DNA from: Hyphomicrobiales bacterium | GTDB lineage: Bacteria > Pseudomonadota > Alphaproteobacteria > Rhizobiales > Rhizobiaceae | DNA: 64,000 nt | Direction of reading: 5' to 3' | Assembly: GCA_900470195.1 (NCBI GenBank) | Contig: UEIJ01000002.1 | Location: forward strand, 1 to 64,000 | In this document: positions 1 to 8,626 of the stretch, piece by piece | Numbering within the stretch: position 1 is the first letter of the stretch | Layout: every line of letters starts with the position of its first letter | Made by a program: the position numbers and the translations under genes | Notes under the pieces: model-generated | What the model was told of the DNA's origin: nothing | The model's input: only the letters and a program-made list of their open reading frames with translations | Databases searched by the model: none

Positions 1-2
1 CC

Positions 3-146
3 CTTTTTGGAACAGGCTCTAAGGGTATACGAATTTCGACCGTAGCCAAAGATCGACGGGAGATCGCTAGCCAAAAACTTGGCACACCGTTTGCAAATGT
101 GGCACTCAGCCTTTACGAACAATCGATGCCGTGTAGCCTGTCCTAG
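3..146 (+). CDS. 3' end of an unidentified protein, cut by window edge
   Basis: One frame is open from the first bases to a TAG stop and gives 47 residues of protein-like composition, including KGIRISTVAKDR and a C-terminal stretch with SLYEQ. I do not recognise the family. It may be the tail of an island gene that starts before the window. The rest of the gap up to the methyltransferase shows no other signal. An open frame this short could be chance, so confidence is low. Confidence 0.3.
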   Translation, partial: LFGTGSKGIRISTVAKDRREIASQKLGTPFANVALSLYEQSMPCSLS

Positions 147-206
147 TGTGTTGATCGTGCTTGTAATGCACTAGATATAGAACAAATTGGGACCATGGAC
201 AAAAGA

Positions 207-941
207 CTATTCCGTCAATTTGGTTTGATCCTTCTGCTTTTTGATTGCGCGCAGCATGAGCGTCCAACCGTAATCGTTCATTTCAAGATAATCGCGCAGC
301 GAATGTCCTACCAAAGGCCGAATTGCTGCGTTTAGTTTTTTGGACGTTAGTACACGGCGGAAACCTTTATGTGCAATCGGCGTAACGGATCGCAGCTCGC
401 AAATTGAATACCGTGCTTCGACGAGTTTTGTAAGTTCTTGGCGGTCAACCCATCGTCTGATCTGTCCCTCTCCCGGTGGTGGGAGGCTGCAATATTCTTC
501 CAATACCAGACGGTTTTGAGTTGCCAGGAACAATGAGCCATCTGTTTTTAAAAGCTCCGATATTCTGCTTAGGAATAATTGTTGATCTGCGACGTGGGAG
601 AGGACCTCCAAGGTTACGATGACGTCAAAGGAACTTATTTCAAACGGGAGTTCGAAAAAATCTCCCGCCGTAAATTTCACATATGGCCATTTTTGTTGTG
701 ATCTCTGAAGAACGGTTTCCGCAAGATCCGTCCCATGAACATTTCCAAATTGCGAAAGTTCGTTGCAGAACCAACCTGTACCGCACCCGACCTCCAATAT
801 ATTCAGGTCCTTGCGGTTGAGCGATTTAAGCCAACTCAACACAACTTCGGCTTGGCGATTTGAAATTTCCGTGAGCTCGTGTTCGCGAGTACGCGCGTTC
901 CAGTCATCCCAAAATTGTTGCTGTCTTGCTATGCTTGTCAT
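207..941 (-). CDS. class I SAM-dependent methyltransferase
   Basis: This 244-residue protein has the Rossmann SAM-binding motif ILEVGCGTGWF near residue 48, an acidic residue after strand 2 (HGTDLAE), and a FDVIVTLEVLSH segment typical of the UbiG/Methyltransf_11 group. The substrate cannot be told from the sequence. The gene lies 69 bases after chrA on the same strand, so it may be the last gene of the leftward metal operon, but methyltransferases are not a usual part of chromate loci. O-methylation of a small molecule or glycan is possible; the island also carries a pyruvyl transferase. Confidence 0.75.
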   Translation of the reverse strand: MTSIARQQQFWDDWNARTREHELTEISNRQAEVVLSWLKSLNRKDLNILEVGCGTGWFCNELSQFGNVHGTDLAETVLQRSQQKWPYVKFTAGDFFELPFEISSFDVIVTLEVLSHVADQQLFLSRISELLKTDGSLFLATQNRLVLEEYCSLPPPGEGQIRRWVDRQELTKLVEARYSICELRSVTPIAHKGFRRVLTSKKLNAAIRPLVGHSLRDYLEMNDYGWTLMLRAIKKQKDQTKLTE

Positions 942-1010
942 GCTGTCAGTTTGAGGTGTGATCTGTAAAAGGAACAGTGCTCAGAAGCGTTAGGTTCTTA
1001 CTGCTTTCGA

Positions 1011-2411
1011 CTATGTAAATAGATACCAACACATTCCAGCGAACGAACTGAGCAACAGCAAAGGGATCATTTTCATCCGGAATACGAATGCTGATATGAG
1101 ACTTGCAACGGTCAGCAGGAGGGCTGGTACATTTAGCGTCTGCCAAACCGGAACCCATGCACCGATCCAGCCGTAATGGTGTTCCACGACCTCCTGAAAC
1201 AGCACATGGATGGCGAACCAGATAGCAAGGTTCATTATTACGCCGACGACAGATGCGGTTATGGCCGTGAGCGCCGCCGAAATTGCCTTGTTTCCACGTA
1301 ATGTTTCGATGAATGGAGCACCGAGGAATATCCAGAGAAAGCAGGGTAGAAACGTCACCCATGTGGTCAGAACAGCTGCCAATGTTGCCGCCATATATGG
1401 ATTCAGATCACCAGGAGAACGATAAGCGCCTAGAAATCCGACGAACTGAACGACCTGGATCAATGGTCCAGGCGTTGTTTCCGCCATGCCAAGACCATCA
1501 AGCATTTCGCCTGCAGTGACCCAGCCAAACCGCTGAACTGCTTCCTGAGCTACGTAAGAGAGAACAGCATAGGCTCCTCCGAATGTAACCATCGCCATTT
1601 TGCTGAAGAAGATGGCAATCTGGGAAAAGACGTTATGAGGTCCAAGGCTGACGTATAATGCGAGCACTGGACCGAGCCATATGAACAAAAACACCACAGA
1701 AATGCTGATCGACCATCGCAGATTGGGTGTCGCATGGTCCGGGGTGTTTTCTCCGATGACAGAATCCTTGTCTGCAAGAGCGTTGGCCGCACGTTTATGA
1801 CCACCGCCTGTTTGAAAGCTCGTCGATCCAAAATGTGCCGCGATCAAGCCGATTGTTCCCGCCATAGCGACGATCAACGGAAAAGGAAAACTGAATAGAA
1901 ATATCGCTAGAAACGCAGAGACCGCGATAGCAATCAGCGCATTATTTCTGAGTGCCCTTTGTCCTATGCGCAGGACAGCCTGGATCACGACTGTCAGCAC
2001 GGCAGCTTTCAATCCAAAAAGGAAACCTGCAATCGCTGTCACATGGCCGAACGCCACATAAGTCAGGCTCAAAATCAGGATGGACAGGAATCCCGGCAGG
2101 ACAAAGAGAATTCCAGCGACCAGACCACCTCTGGTTTTATGAAGAAGCCAGCCAATATAGATGGCAAGCTGATGCGCTTCGGGACCTGGCAAAAGCATGC
2201 AGTAATTAAGGGCATGCAGAAATCGGTCTTCGCCGATCCACCGCTTTTCCTCGACGATAACCCGATGCATTACGGCAATTTGGCCTGCAGGACCGCCGAA
2301 GCTCAGTGCCGCCACTCGCGCCCATACACCCAATGCCTCGCCGAACGGAATTCCATGGTCAGGAGTAGATGGTGGCGTTTGGATACGGGATTGGTTCACA
2401 GACACGTTCAT
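1011..2411 (-). CDS. chrA: chromate efflux transporter ChrA
   Basis: ChrA (CHR family) exports chromate from the cytoplasm. The 466-residue protein is the long two-domain form. The N-terminal half has the SFGGPAGQIAVMHR signature near residue 35 and the LLPGPEAHQLA motif. The C-terminal half repeats the pattern with TFGGAYAVLSYVAQEAV and ETTPGPLIQ. Many hydrophobic segments fill the chain. The ATG chosen overlaps the chrB stop as TAATG, which implies translational coupling; the frame extends ten codons further upstream into chrB but that start is unlikely. It is grouped with nickel/cobalt efflux genes. Confidence 0.93.
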   Translation of the reverse strand: MNVSVNQSRIQTPPSTPDHGIPFGEALGVWARVAALSFGGPAGQIAVMHRVIVEEKRWIGEDRFLHALNYCMLLPGPEAHQLAIYIGWLLHKTRGGLVAGILFVLPGFLSILILSLTYVAFGHVTAIAGFLFGLKAAVLTVVIQAVLRIGQRALRNNALIAIAVSAFLAIFLFSFPFPLIVAMAGTIGLIAAHFGSTSFQTGGGHKRAANALADKDSVIGENTPDHATPNLRWSISISVVFLFIWLGPVLALYVSLGPHNVFSQIAIFFSKMAMVTFGGAYAVLSYVAQEAVQRFGWVTAGEMLDGLGMAETTPGPLIQVVQFVGFLGAYRSPGDLNPYMAATLAAVLTTWVTFLPCFLWIFLGAPFIETLRGNKAISAALTAITASVVGVIMNLAIWFAIHVLFQEVVEHHYGWIGAWVPVWQTLNVPALLLTVASLISAFVFRMKMIPLLLLSSFAGMCWYLFT

Positions 2412-3232
2412 TATTGACCTCCCGGCTTGCCAGAGGGCCAATCATGGGTTTCGTCAACAGCATCACGCGCCCATCGATAAAATGCGTCATAGAGCAACAA
2501 TCCTGCGTTCAATTGCTCCAGATCATCCTTGAACATGCGAGACAGACCAAGAGAGGCCGCAAGAAGACCTGAACACTGGGGGGCCAGATCAAGCCGCGCT
2601 GTGTCTGCACCTCGTACAATTGTCGCCAGTCTGTCCAATGAAGGTGTTTTCAGCCCGAATTCTTCGATCATAACGTCGAAAGTGCACAAATCCCCGCGAT
2701 GGCTCCAGAAAACCCCTTCGATATCAAAAGGGGTCGCGTCAAACTTGTCGGCTACCTCAAGGACTTCCTGCGCACCAACAAACAGGAATACCGCGTCGGG
2801 ATCGATGAAGCGCTTTATCAGCCATGGACAGGCAATACGGTCAATCTTTGGGCGTGCGCGTGTTACCCATACGGTTCTGTTCTGAAGATCGCGGTTTGGC
2901 AACCGTTCAAGGTTGACCACAGAAGCATTTGACGCGATCCAGGCCTCATAGCCACCTTCGAGCGTCTCTGCTTCGATTGCCTTGTGTTTGAGCCAGGCAG
3001 TTGCTCCCTGAGATAGCTTTTGGCCTTTCTGACAATATATGATGACCTGTTTGCCTTGGAACTCATCAGCCCAGGTTTCGACCGCAAGAGCGTCTCGATT
3101 AACTGCGCCTGGAATGACACGCGGGTCTCGCCCCAGATCGTCGGCGCTGCGAACGTCGATTATCCTCGGTGCGTCAGGCATTCCGATCAGACGGATTAAT
3201 TGCGATGTGGTGATTTCTGTGTTCGACGGCAT
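2411..3232 (-). CDS. chrB: ChrB-type chromate resistance protein with N-terminal rhodanese domain
   Basis: The 273-residue protein has an N-terminal rhodanese-like domain (IIDVRSADDLGRDP; IIYCQKGQKLS holding the candidate active cysteine). It is followed by a ChrB C-terminal domain (TVWVTRARPKIDRIACPWLIKRFIDPDA). ChrB proteins act as chromate-responsive regulators or accessory resistance factors beside chrA. The ATG was preferred over a TTG six codons upstream because GAGGGAG lies about nine bases before it. The gene is upstream of chrA and coupled to it. Rhodanese-ChrB fusions are common in alphaproteobacterial chr loci. Whether this one binds DNA is not visible. Confidence 0.88.
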   Translation of the reverse strand: MPSNTEITTSQLIRLIGMPDAPRIIDVRSADDLGRDPRVIPGAVNRDALAVETWADEFQGKQVIIYCQKGQKLSQGATAWLKHKAIEAETLEGGYEAWIASNASVVNLERLPNRDLQNRTVWVTRARPKIDRIACPWLIKRFIDPDAVFLFVGAQEVLEVADKFDATPFDIEGVFWSHRGDLCTFDVMIEEFGLKTPSLDRLATIVRGADTARLDLAPQCSGLLAASLGLSRMFKDDLEQLNAGLLLYDAFYRWARDAVDETHDWPSGKPGGQ

Positions 3233-3379
3233 AGACGTCCACTCCCTCAAAAGGGTCAGAGGACGCGATATTTGGGCTGCCGCCTCACGGGGTAACCGCG
3301 ATCAACCCCTTGGATGAAATTTTAGCACCAATCCAGATCGACTGGCAATAGGCTCGCAGATGCAGAAATTGCAACGTTC

Positions 3380-4105
3380 TCAACTGGAAACTTCCCTGAT
3401 GGCGACAGCAATCAATATTAAACCGACCAGCACTTCGATGGCACGTGACAACCGCTCCAGCAGATGGGATCTGTTCTCCACGAGATGGGCGAGGCCTTGC
3501 CTGAACAGCACTGTTGACAAGGCGAGTAATGATAGCACGACGCAAATTCCGATCATCATGGCGAACGCGAAAGCTATTCCAGCCTCGGGAACGCCACGCG
3601 TAATCGAATAGGTCATTATGAAGAGCGTCAGGGGACAGGGGATCAGTCCTGCGAAAAATCCAAATGCCAATCCTTCGCCCTGATCGTGCTTATGAGGACG
3701 TCCTCTCAACGCGCGGAATATCATCCACGCGCCAATCAGGCCCATCAGGCTTCGGCTTATTCCTTCCAGAAGTGGTGCGCGTCCTACGCTCCCCAGTGTG
3801 ACCGAAATGAGCGGCAATGACAAAAGCGCAATTACGACAGAAAGGCCCACATGCGTAACCGACAATGCGGCAGAAACTGCCAGCGCCCTCAAAGCGCTAA
3901 GCGGAGACGCGGTCAGATAAGTGGCCAAAAGAGTTTTGCTGTGACCAGGCGTCAGCGCATGTGCCGCACCAAACAAGATGCCCATGGGCAGATAAGCCAC
4001 GAAAGATGCCCAGTCTCGCGCATCGGCAAAAGACTGAATATGCCTCGCGAACGCAAAATAAATCTCGCGTTGAAAACTGATCAGATCCTGGAACAGGCCC
4101 ATCAT
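3380..4105 (-). CDS. NicO-family nickel/cobalt efflux protein, short form
   Basis: This 241-residue membrane protein carries the NicO/RcnA signature HALTPGHSKT near residue 50 and a second conserved block GLIPCPLTLFIM. About six hydrophobic segments are visible. It lacks the long His-rich cytoplasmic loop of the RcnA homologue further upstream in this operon; only a short HKHDQGEG remains between segments. Its start overlaps the end of the VTT-domain gene by four bases, so it is translated in the same leftward unit. It probably exports Ni or Co; a narrower or different metal range cannot be excluded. Confidence 0.85.
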   Translation of the reverse strand: MMGLFQDLISFQREIYFAFARHIQSFADARDWASFVAYLPMGILFGAAHALTPGHSKTLLATYLTASPLSALRALAVSAALSVTHVGLSVVIALLSLPLISVTLGSVGRAPLLEGISRSLMGLIGAWMIFRALRGRPHKHDQGEGLAFGFFAGLIPCPLTLFIMTYSITRGVPEAGIAFAFAMMIGICVVLSLLALSTVLFRQGLAHLVENRSHLLERLSRAIEVLVGLILIAVAIREVSS

Positions 4106-4539
4106 ATCAACTTCAAGGACGCCACGCTCAGCGCGGCGTAACGACCAACCTTTCCTATTGCCACTAGGATTATGAAAGAAGGCAGAGGCTCACGCATTAC
4201 GCCTGCAACTACAGTCAGAGGATCGCCAACAACCGGGAGCCAGCTGAAGAGCAATGACCATTTTCCGTATCGACTGTACCAGCTCTGTGCCCGAGCCAGC
4301 GAATTCTCACCCGCTGGAAACCAGGAACGATCCTTGTAATGCTCGATGCCTCGACCAAGCATCCAGTTGATCAGTGCGCCCAATATATTGCCGATGCTCG
4401 CGACAGTTACCAGCAAGATCGGCGACAGCTTTTCGCTGGCAAGAAGGCCCACCAGAACTGCTTCAGACTGCATCGGCAAGATCGTGGCGGCAACAAGTGC
4501 ACTGAAGAAAAGTCCAGTATAAGATAGCAGCTCTGTCAT
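4102..4539 (-). CDS. small VTT/DedA-like (YqaA-type) membrane protein
   Basis: The 145-residue protein has about four hydrophobic segments and the YqaA/DedA-type features SIGNILGALINWMLGRG and FSWLPVVGDPLTVVAGVMR. Proteins of the wider VTT superfamily act in lipid scrambling and membrane homeostasis. Small YqaA-like members often sit in metal-resistance operons without a proven role. It overlaps the nreB-like gene upstream and the short NicO gene downstream by four bases each, so the three are tightly coupled. It may adapt the membrane to, or assist, the exporters; that is inference. Confidence 0.75.
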   Translation of the reverse strand: MTELLSYTGLFFSALVAATILPMQSEAVLVGLLASEKLSPILLVTVASIGNILGALINWMLGRGIEHYKDRSWFPAGENSLARAQSWYSRYGKWSLLFSWLPVVGDPLTVVAGVMREPLPSFIILVAIGKVGRYAALSVASLKLI

Positions 4540-5879
4540 TCGACTGCGTCATCTCTCATCGGTGAGCCTGGCCATTGAGGGTGATGACTATCAATCACAT
4601 AAACATGCGAGTGTTTATGACCCTGCCCCACTGGTGTTGCATCCGCGAGATGAGGATGATCATCATCAAGCCCGGTGTGGGTATGCTCCACCTCTTCAGG
4701 ATCGGAGGCTGGCCAGACATAGGCCGCGATTGCCAGCGCCAAGGCGGCGACAATTGCCAGGATCACAAATGTAATTGGGATGCCAGCTTCCGCACCAAAC
4801 CAACCGGCGACGGGATAGGTGATAAGCCAGCAAGCATGTGAAAGAGCAAATTGCGCTGCAAATATGGCTGGACGGTCCTCAGGGTGAGCAGATCGGCGCA
4901 ACAATCGTCCGGATGGCGTCTGGGTGAGGGAACAGCCCAATCCCAGGATAAACCAGAGTGGCAACAGGTACCAATAATTGGAAACAAACGTTCCGACGAA
5001 CAATCCTGCTATGAGAATTGTCGCTCCTGCAAACATTGCTCGGCGATCAGCAACATCATCGAGCAGTCGAGGAAGAACGAAGGCTGCGATCATCGAGCCT
5101 GCTCCAAAGGCGGCGAGAGCGACCGCCATAGATCGCTGATCGAGCCCAAAGATGCCCTGCACGATAACAACCGTATTGACGATCACCATGGCACTTGCTG
5201 CGGCAACCGCCAGATTGAGCGCTAACAGACCTCTTAGGCGTGGAGTGGCGAGATAAATTCGCATCCCCCGCGTGGTACGGTCATAAATGCCGCGTTTTTC
5301 TGTTGGCTTGGGACTCGGAAGAACAACAGAGACAACCAGGGCGGCTGACGCCAGAAATCCGACGACAGTCCCTGCAAACAGGCTGTGAAAGCTAATGACT
5401 GTCAATAGAGCGGCGGCCAGCATTGGGCTGGCGACGCTTTCCATATCATAGGCCAGTCGCGACAATGACAAGGCCCGTGTGTATTCCTTTTCGCCAGGCA
5501 AAACGTCAGGAATGGTCGCCTGAAAGGTTGGTGTAAAGCCTGCTGATGCCGATTGAAGTACGAAAATCAGGACGTAGACCTGCCAGATTTCAGTGACGAA
5601 CGGTAATAATAACGCAACCGCCGCGCGAACCAGATCGAGACAAACGAGCATTGTCCTTCGTGGCAAGCGGTCGGCAAAAGCAGCCGCGATTGGTGCGACA
5701 CCGACATAGGCAATCATTTTGATAGCCAATGCAGTACCCAGCACCGCACCTGCTTCGTTGCCAGCCAGATCAAATGCGAGAAGGCCCAAGGCAACAGTTG
5801 CAAGCCCGGTGCCAATCAGGGCTATGACCTGGGCGAGAAACAAATGTCGATAGGTGCGATTTCCCAGAATTTTAAGCAT
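4536..5879 (-). CDS. nreB: NreB-like MFS nickel exporter with His-rich tail
   Basis: This 447-residue major facilitator protein has twelve likely membrane segments and the MFS loop motif ADRLPRRTML after segment 2. Its cytoplasmic C-terminus is rich in histidine (HTHTGLDDDHPH; GHKHSHVY; DSHHPQ). The overall form matches NreB/NrsD-type nickel exporters, in which a His-rich tail is a known feature. It follows the rcnA-like gene by 15 bases and overlaps the next gene. Control by the CsoR-family repressor at the operon head is likely, as in the known InrS-NrsD pairing of cyanobacteria. A different divalent metal remains possible. Confidence 0.85.
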   Translation of the reverse strand: MLKILGNRTYRHLFLAQVIALIGTGLATVALGLLAFDLAGNEAGAVLGTALAIKMIAYVGVAPIAAAFADRLPRRTMLVCLDLVRAAVALLLPFVTEIWQVYVLIFVLQSASAGFTPTFQATIPDVLPGEKEYTRALSLSRLAYDMESVASPMLAAALLTVISFHSLFAGTVVGFLASAALVVSVVLPSPKPTEKRGIYDRTTRGMRIYLATPRLRGLLALNLAVAAASAMVIVNTVVIVQGIFGLDQRSMAVALAAFGAGSMIAAFVLPRLLDDVADRRAMFAGATILIAGLFVGTFVSNYWYLLPLWFILGLGCSLTQTPSGRLLRRSAHPEDRPAIFAAQFALSHACWLITYPVAGWFGAEAGIPITFVILAIVAALALAIAAYVWPASDPEEVEHTHTGLDDDHPHLADATPVGQGHKHSHVYVIDSHHPQWPGSPMRDDAVE

Positions 5880-5894
5880 GATTTTTTCCGAGAC

Positions 5895-7055
5895 CTAGAC
5901 GGGCGGTGTGACTGCTGATTGTTGAGCCAATCCAACCCAACCGTGATAACCAACGTACAGACCGACAGCGATAATCAGCAGGCTTGAGAAGTAAGGAGCT
6001 TTCCGCGCAACCGTCGAGAACCAGCTCCAGCGCTTGGTAGCGTGGCGGACACTGAGTGCGGCAACGGCACCCACCGTTACAAGTGTGATTGCTAGCCCGA
6101 TGGAGAAGCAGAGTACGAGCGTGAAACCGAGGGTGAATTCCTTGAGCTGAAGGCAGAGCAACAGGATCGTGATTGCGGCTGGGCAGGGAATGAGGCCACC
6201 TGTCAGGCCGAACAGGACGATCTGCCATGTTGTGACGTTCCTGTCTGCGAATTTTCGCCTGATATCGTTCGCATGGGCCAATTCGTGGGCGTCCTGATAT
6301 TCACCCGTGGTAACTTCGAGACCGCGCAATTCCTCATGTATATGGTCGTGGCTGTGATCGTGTCCTTCGACAAACGACAAATCATAAGCATGGCTATGAT
6401 GATCGTGGGTTAGTTCAAGACGCACCATGAATTCATGCGGTTCGGGAATTCCATCCAGCGATTCGATGTAATCGCCCTTGTCGAGGAAATAGAATGTCTG
6501 ACGGGTACCGTCTGGACGTTCTGTTTCAAGCGTAACTTCGTCGGCAACCCATTTATGACCTCGAACAGATTCCATGCGCCAGCGAGGCGGGACACCTTCT
6601 TCAAAAATCTCCACGCTGATGAGACCGTGGCCTGTATCTATTTCTCGCGTTTCGCTGTGGCCGTGACTGTGATGGCCATGATCGTACCCGGACGCCTGTC
6701 GGGCTCTTTTCTGGTCAGTCCAGGTTCGCCAGAACATCCAGAGCGCGATAAAAATGATGATCGCCGCCGAGGCGAGCTGGAAATAGGGTTCGAACGTTTC
6801 TGCATCGGCACCTTGCCAGATGTACATACCGCCAAGTGCGATACCCCACACGACAACGGTGTGTGAAGCGGTTGCGGCCAGGCCAAGAAGAACGGCCTGC
6901 AGAACGGTACCGCGCACCGCCACGATAAAAGCGGCCATCATCGTTTTGGAATGGCCGGGCTCTAGTCCGTGCAATGCACCCAGCAGGATTGCGCTGGGAA
7001 CGAAGAGCCATGCATGGCCGGAGCCTTGCTGTAAAAGTTCTGCAAACGAGGGCAT
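5895..7055 (-). CDS. rcnA: RcnA-like nickel/cobalt efflux protein
   Basis: The 386-residue protein is a full RcnA/NicO exporter. It has HGLEPGHSKTMM near residue 30, a long polar loop with repeated His clusters (GHHSHGHSE; HDHHSHAYD; GHDHSHDHIHEE), and the second signature GLIPCPAAITILL. RcnA pumps Ni and Co out of the cytoplasm. The gene begins nine bases after the end of the CsoR-family regulator and is the first transporter of the operon. The loop is longer than in E. coli RcnA and contains a segment (roughly residues 150-230) that looks like a small folded domain. Confidence 0.93.
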   Translation of the reverse strand: MPSFAELLQQGSGHAWLFVPSAILLGALHGLEPGHSKTMMAAFIVAVRGTVLQAVLLGLAATASHTVVVWGIALGGMYIWQGADAETFEPYFQLASAAIIIFIALWMFWRTWTDQKRARQASGYDHGHHSHGHSETREIDTGHGLISVEIFEEGVPPRWRMESVRGHKWVADEVTLETERPDGTRQTFYFLDKGDYIESLDGIPEPHEFMVRLELTHDHHSHAYDLSFVEGHDHSHDHIHEELRGLEVTTGEYQDAHELAHANDIRRKFADRNVTTWQIVLFGLTGGLIPCPAAITILLLCLQLKEFTLGFTLVLCFSIGLAITLVTVGAVAALSVRHATKRWSWFSTVARKAPYFSSLLIIAVGLYVGYHGWVGLAQQSAVTPPV

Positions 7056-7064
7056 TGGATTGGC

Positions 7065-7346
7065 TCACAAATAGCGTGTGATTTCTTTGAAATCGTCGAT
7101 GGATTTTCGTTGGTCTTTTTCGAGCGGCCCGACGACGTCTTCCAGACAATGGTCCAAATGATCCTGAATGAGTGTTCGCTTGGCCTGACTGATCGCTTTC
7201 TCGACAGCGTGCAATTGCTGAGCGAGATCGAGGCAGGGACGACCTGCTTCAATCATCTCGATAACGCTTTTCAGATGACCGTTGGCGCGCTTCAGTCGCT
7301 TTACGATCTCAGGATGGGTTTCGTGGCTGTGTGTATGTTCGCTCAT
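7065..7346 (-). CDS. CsoR/RcnR-family metal-sensing repressor with C-H-C site (InrS-like)
   Basis: The 93-residue all-helical protein belongs to the CsoR/RcnR/FrmR family. From the ATG used, the metal-ligand positions are Cys38, His63 and Cys67, the C-H-C pattern of CsoR and InrS; E. coli RcnR has His at the last position. The N-terminus is His-rich (HTHSHETH). Because it heads an operon of nickel exporters including an NreB homologue, an InrS-like nickel sensor is the best reading; copper sensing is less likely. The frame extends 12 codons upstream, but that extension would run through the operator just upstream, so the internal ATG is preferred. Confidence 0.88.
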   Translation of the reverse strand: MSEHTHSHETHPEIVKRLKRANGHLKSVIEMIEAGRPCLDLAQQLHAVEKAISQAKRTLIQDHLDHCLEDVVGPLEKDQRKSIDDFKEITRYL

Positions 7347-7357
7347 GGAATCGATCC

Positions 7358-7376
7358 TATCCCCCTGGAGGGGATA
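7358..7376. promoter_or_regulatory. CsoR/RcnR-type operator
   Basis: TATCCCC and GGGGATA form a perfect 7-bp inverted repeat around a 5-base centre. A G/C tract flanked by A/T-rich ends is the known shape of CsoR-family operators. It lies 12 bases upstream of the repressor start, so binding would block the leftward operon, and it may also affect the rightward gene beginning 64 bases away. Confidence 0.75.
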
Positions 7377-7439
7377 TAACAATCAGAATCTGGTCGCCGG
7401 ATAATGGACGATTAACGAATTGGTGACTATGAAGGGGAC

Positions 7440-7823
7440 ATGTTGATTGGATTGACGAGACATGTCTGTTCTATTGCAGCTGCTATCGCGGTTGTGATTG
7501 CGCTCGTTTTTTCGACTGTAAGCATGGGATCAACGGTAGATTCGACACGAACCATTGAGCTCGTGACGGAATCCCTTCGCCATCACGATATGCACTCGGA
7601 ACCCTCTTCGACCGAACATCTGCACGATGATGTTTCTTCATCCGAAGGACACGTTGGTCACAGTCACGGCCATAGCCCTGATCATTCTCATGAAGTCCCC
7701 GCATTTCTAGAGGGCCCAATGATCGGCTTTATTGATGGCGGCCAGCGATGGCTCCTGTCATTGGCTGATCGTGGCATCATAGACAATCGCCCGATTTTGG
7801 AGCGTCCGCCCAGATCCATCTGA
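7440..7823 (+). CDS. small exported His-rich protein, unknown function
   Basis: This 127-residue protein starts with a signal peptide or membrane anchor (hydrophobic residues about 10-30). A His-rich middle part follows (HHDMHSE; GHVGHSHGHSPDHSHE), and the C-terminus ends in RPILERPPRSI. The histidines suggest periplasmic metal binding. It is divergent from the sensor/operator and starts the rightward set with the HupE-like gene. A second island protein (10996-11343) has a very similar LERPPRA ending. I do not know a named family for it. Confidence 0.7.
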   Translation: MLIGLTRHVCSIAAAIAVVIALVFSTVSMGSTVDSTRTIELVTESLRHHDMHSEPSSTEHLHDDVSSSEGHVGHSHGHSPDHSHEVPAFLEGPMIGFIDGGQRWLLSLADRGIIDNRPILERPPRSI

Positions 7824-7881
7824 ATCGCTTGAAGCGCCGCTCGGGCGGCAATTTCACGATTATTGGACTCTGGAGTTCACA

Positions 7882-8616
7882 ATGTACCATTCGGAAACCC
7901 GAAATGGGTTCTTTGCCACGTTTTGGCAAAGACCATGGCTTCTGCCATTTTTAACGACCCTGCTGCTTTGCGCAGGCGTAGTCAGTTCTTTCGCACACGC
8001 TGTGGCAGAAGGTGACAAGGGCTATATTCAGGAAATAAGCGGCGTCAACATCCTGCCGTTTATCTATCTCGGTGCAAAACACATGGTGACTGGATACGAT
8101 CATATCCTGTTCCTGTTCGGCGTCATTTTCTTCCTGTACCGACTGAAGCATATCGGTATTTATGTAAGCCTCTTTGCCATCGGTCATTCGACGACCATGT
8201 TGCTCGGCGTATACTTCAACATCGGAATTAACAGCTACATCATCGACGCCATCATCGGCCTGTCCGTGGTGTATAAGGCTCTCGATAATATGGGCGCATT
8301 TCAGCGTTGGCTCGGCTTTCAGCCGAATACCAAGGTTGCAACCCTGATTTTCGGGTTCTTCCACGGCTTCGGTCTCTCAACCAAGATTATCGAGTACAAT
8401 ATCTCTCCTGATGGCCTCGTTCCGAACTTGCTCGCCTTCAATGTCGGGGTGGAAATCGGACAATTGCTGGCTCTCAGCATGATCCTCATCGTGATGGGAT
8501 ATTGGCGCGGCACGCGTGGCTTCTGGAAATACGCCTATACCACAAATGTAATGATGATGTGCGCCGGGTTCGTGCTGATCGGATATCAGCTGACCGGACT
8601 ATTCGTAGCTGCCTGA
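7882..8616 (+). CDS. HupE/UreJ-like membrane protein, probable metal permease
   Basis: The 244-residue protein has an N-terminal hydrophobic segment and a HupE/UreJ_2-type core with six or so membrane segments. Conserved blocks include HMVTGYDHILFLFGV, AIGHSTTMLLG and GFFHGFGLS, whose histidines and aspartates are the likely metal ligands. HupE proteins have been shown to take up nickel in some bacteria; here the surroundings suggest resistance or homeostasis. No hydrogenase or urease gene is nearby. TGGAG precedes the ATG. The membrane-anchor gene follows 10 bases later. Confidence 0.82.
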   Translation: MYHSETRNGFFATFWQRPWLLPFLTTLLLCAGVVSSFAHAVAEGDKGYIQEISGVNILPFIYLGAKHMVTGYDHILFLFGVIFFLYRLKHIGIYVSLFAIGHSTTMLLGVYFNIGINSYIIDAIIGLSVVYKALDNMGAFQRWLGFQPNTKVATLIFGFFHGFGLSTKIIEYNISPDGLVPNLLAFNVGVEIGQLLALSMILIVMGYWRGTRGFWKYAYTTNVMMMCAGFVLIGYQLTGLFVAA

Positions 8617-8626
8617 GGAGTTTTCA

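Noticed and set aside
946-1362. 138-codon frame opposite in phase to chrA
   Set aside because: Lies within chrA in another frame and has no domain features.
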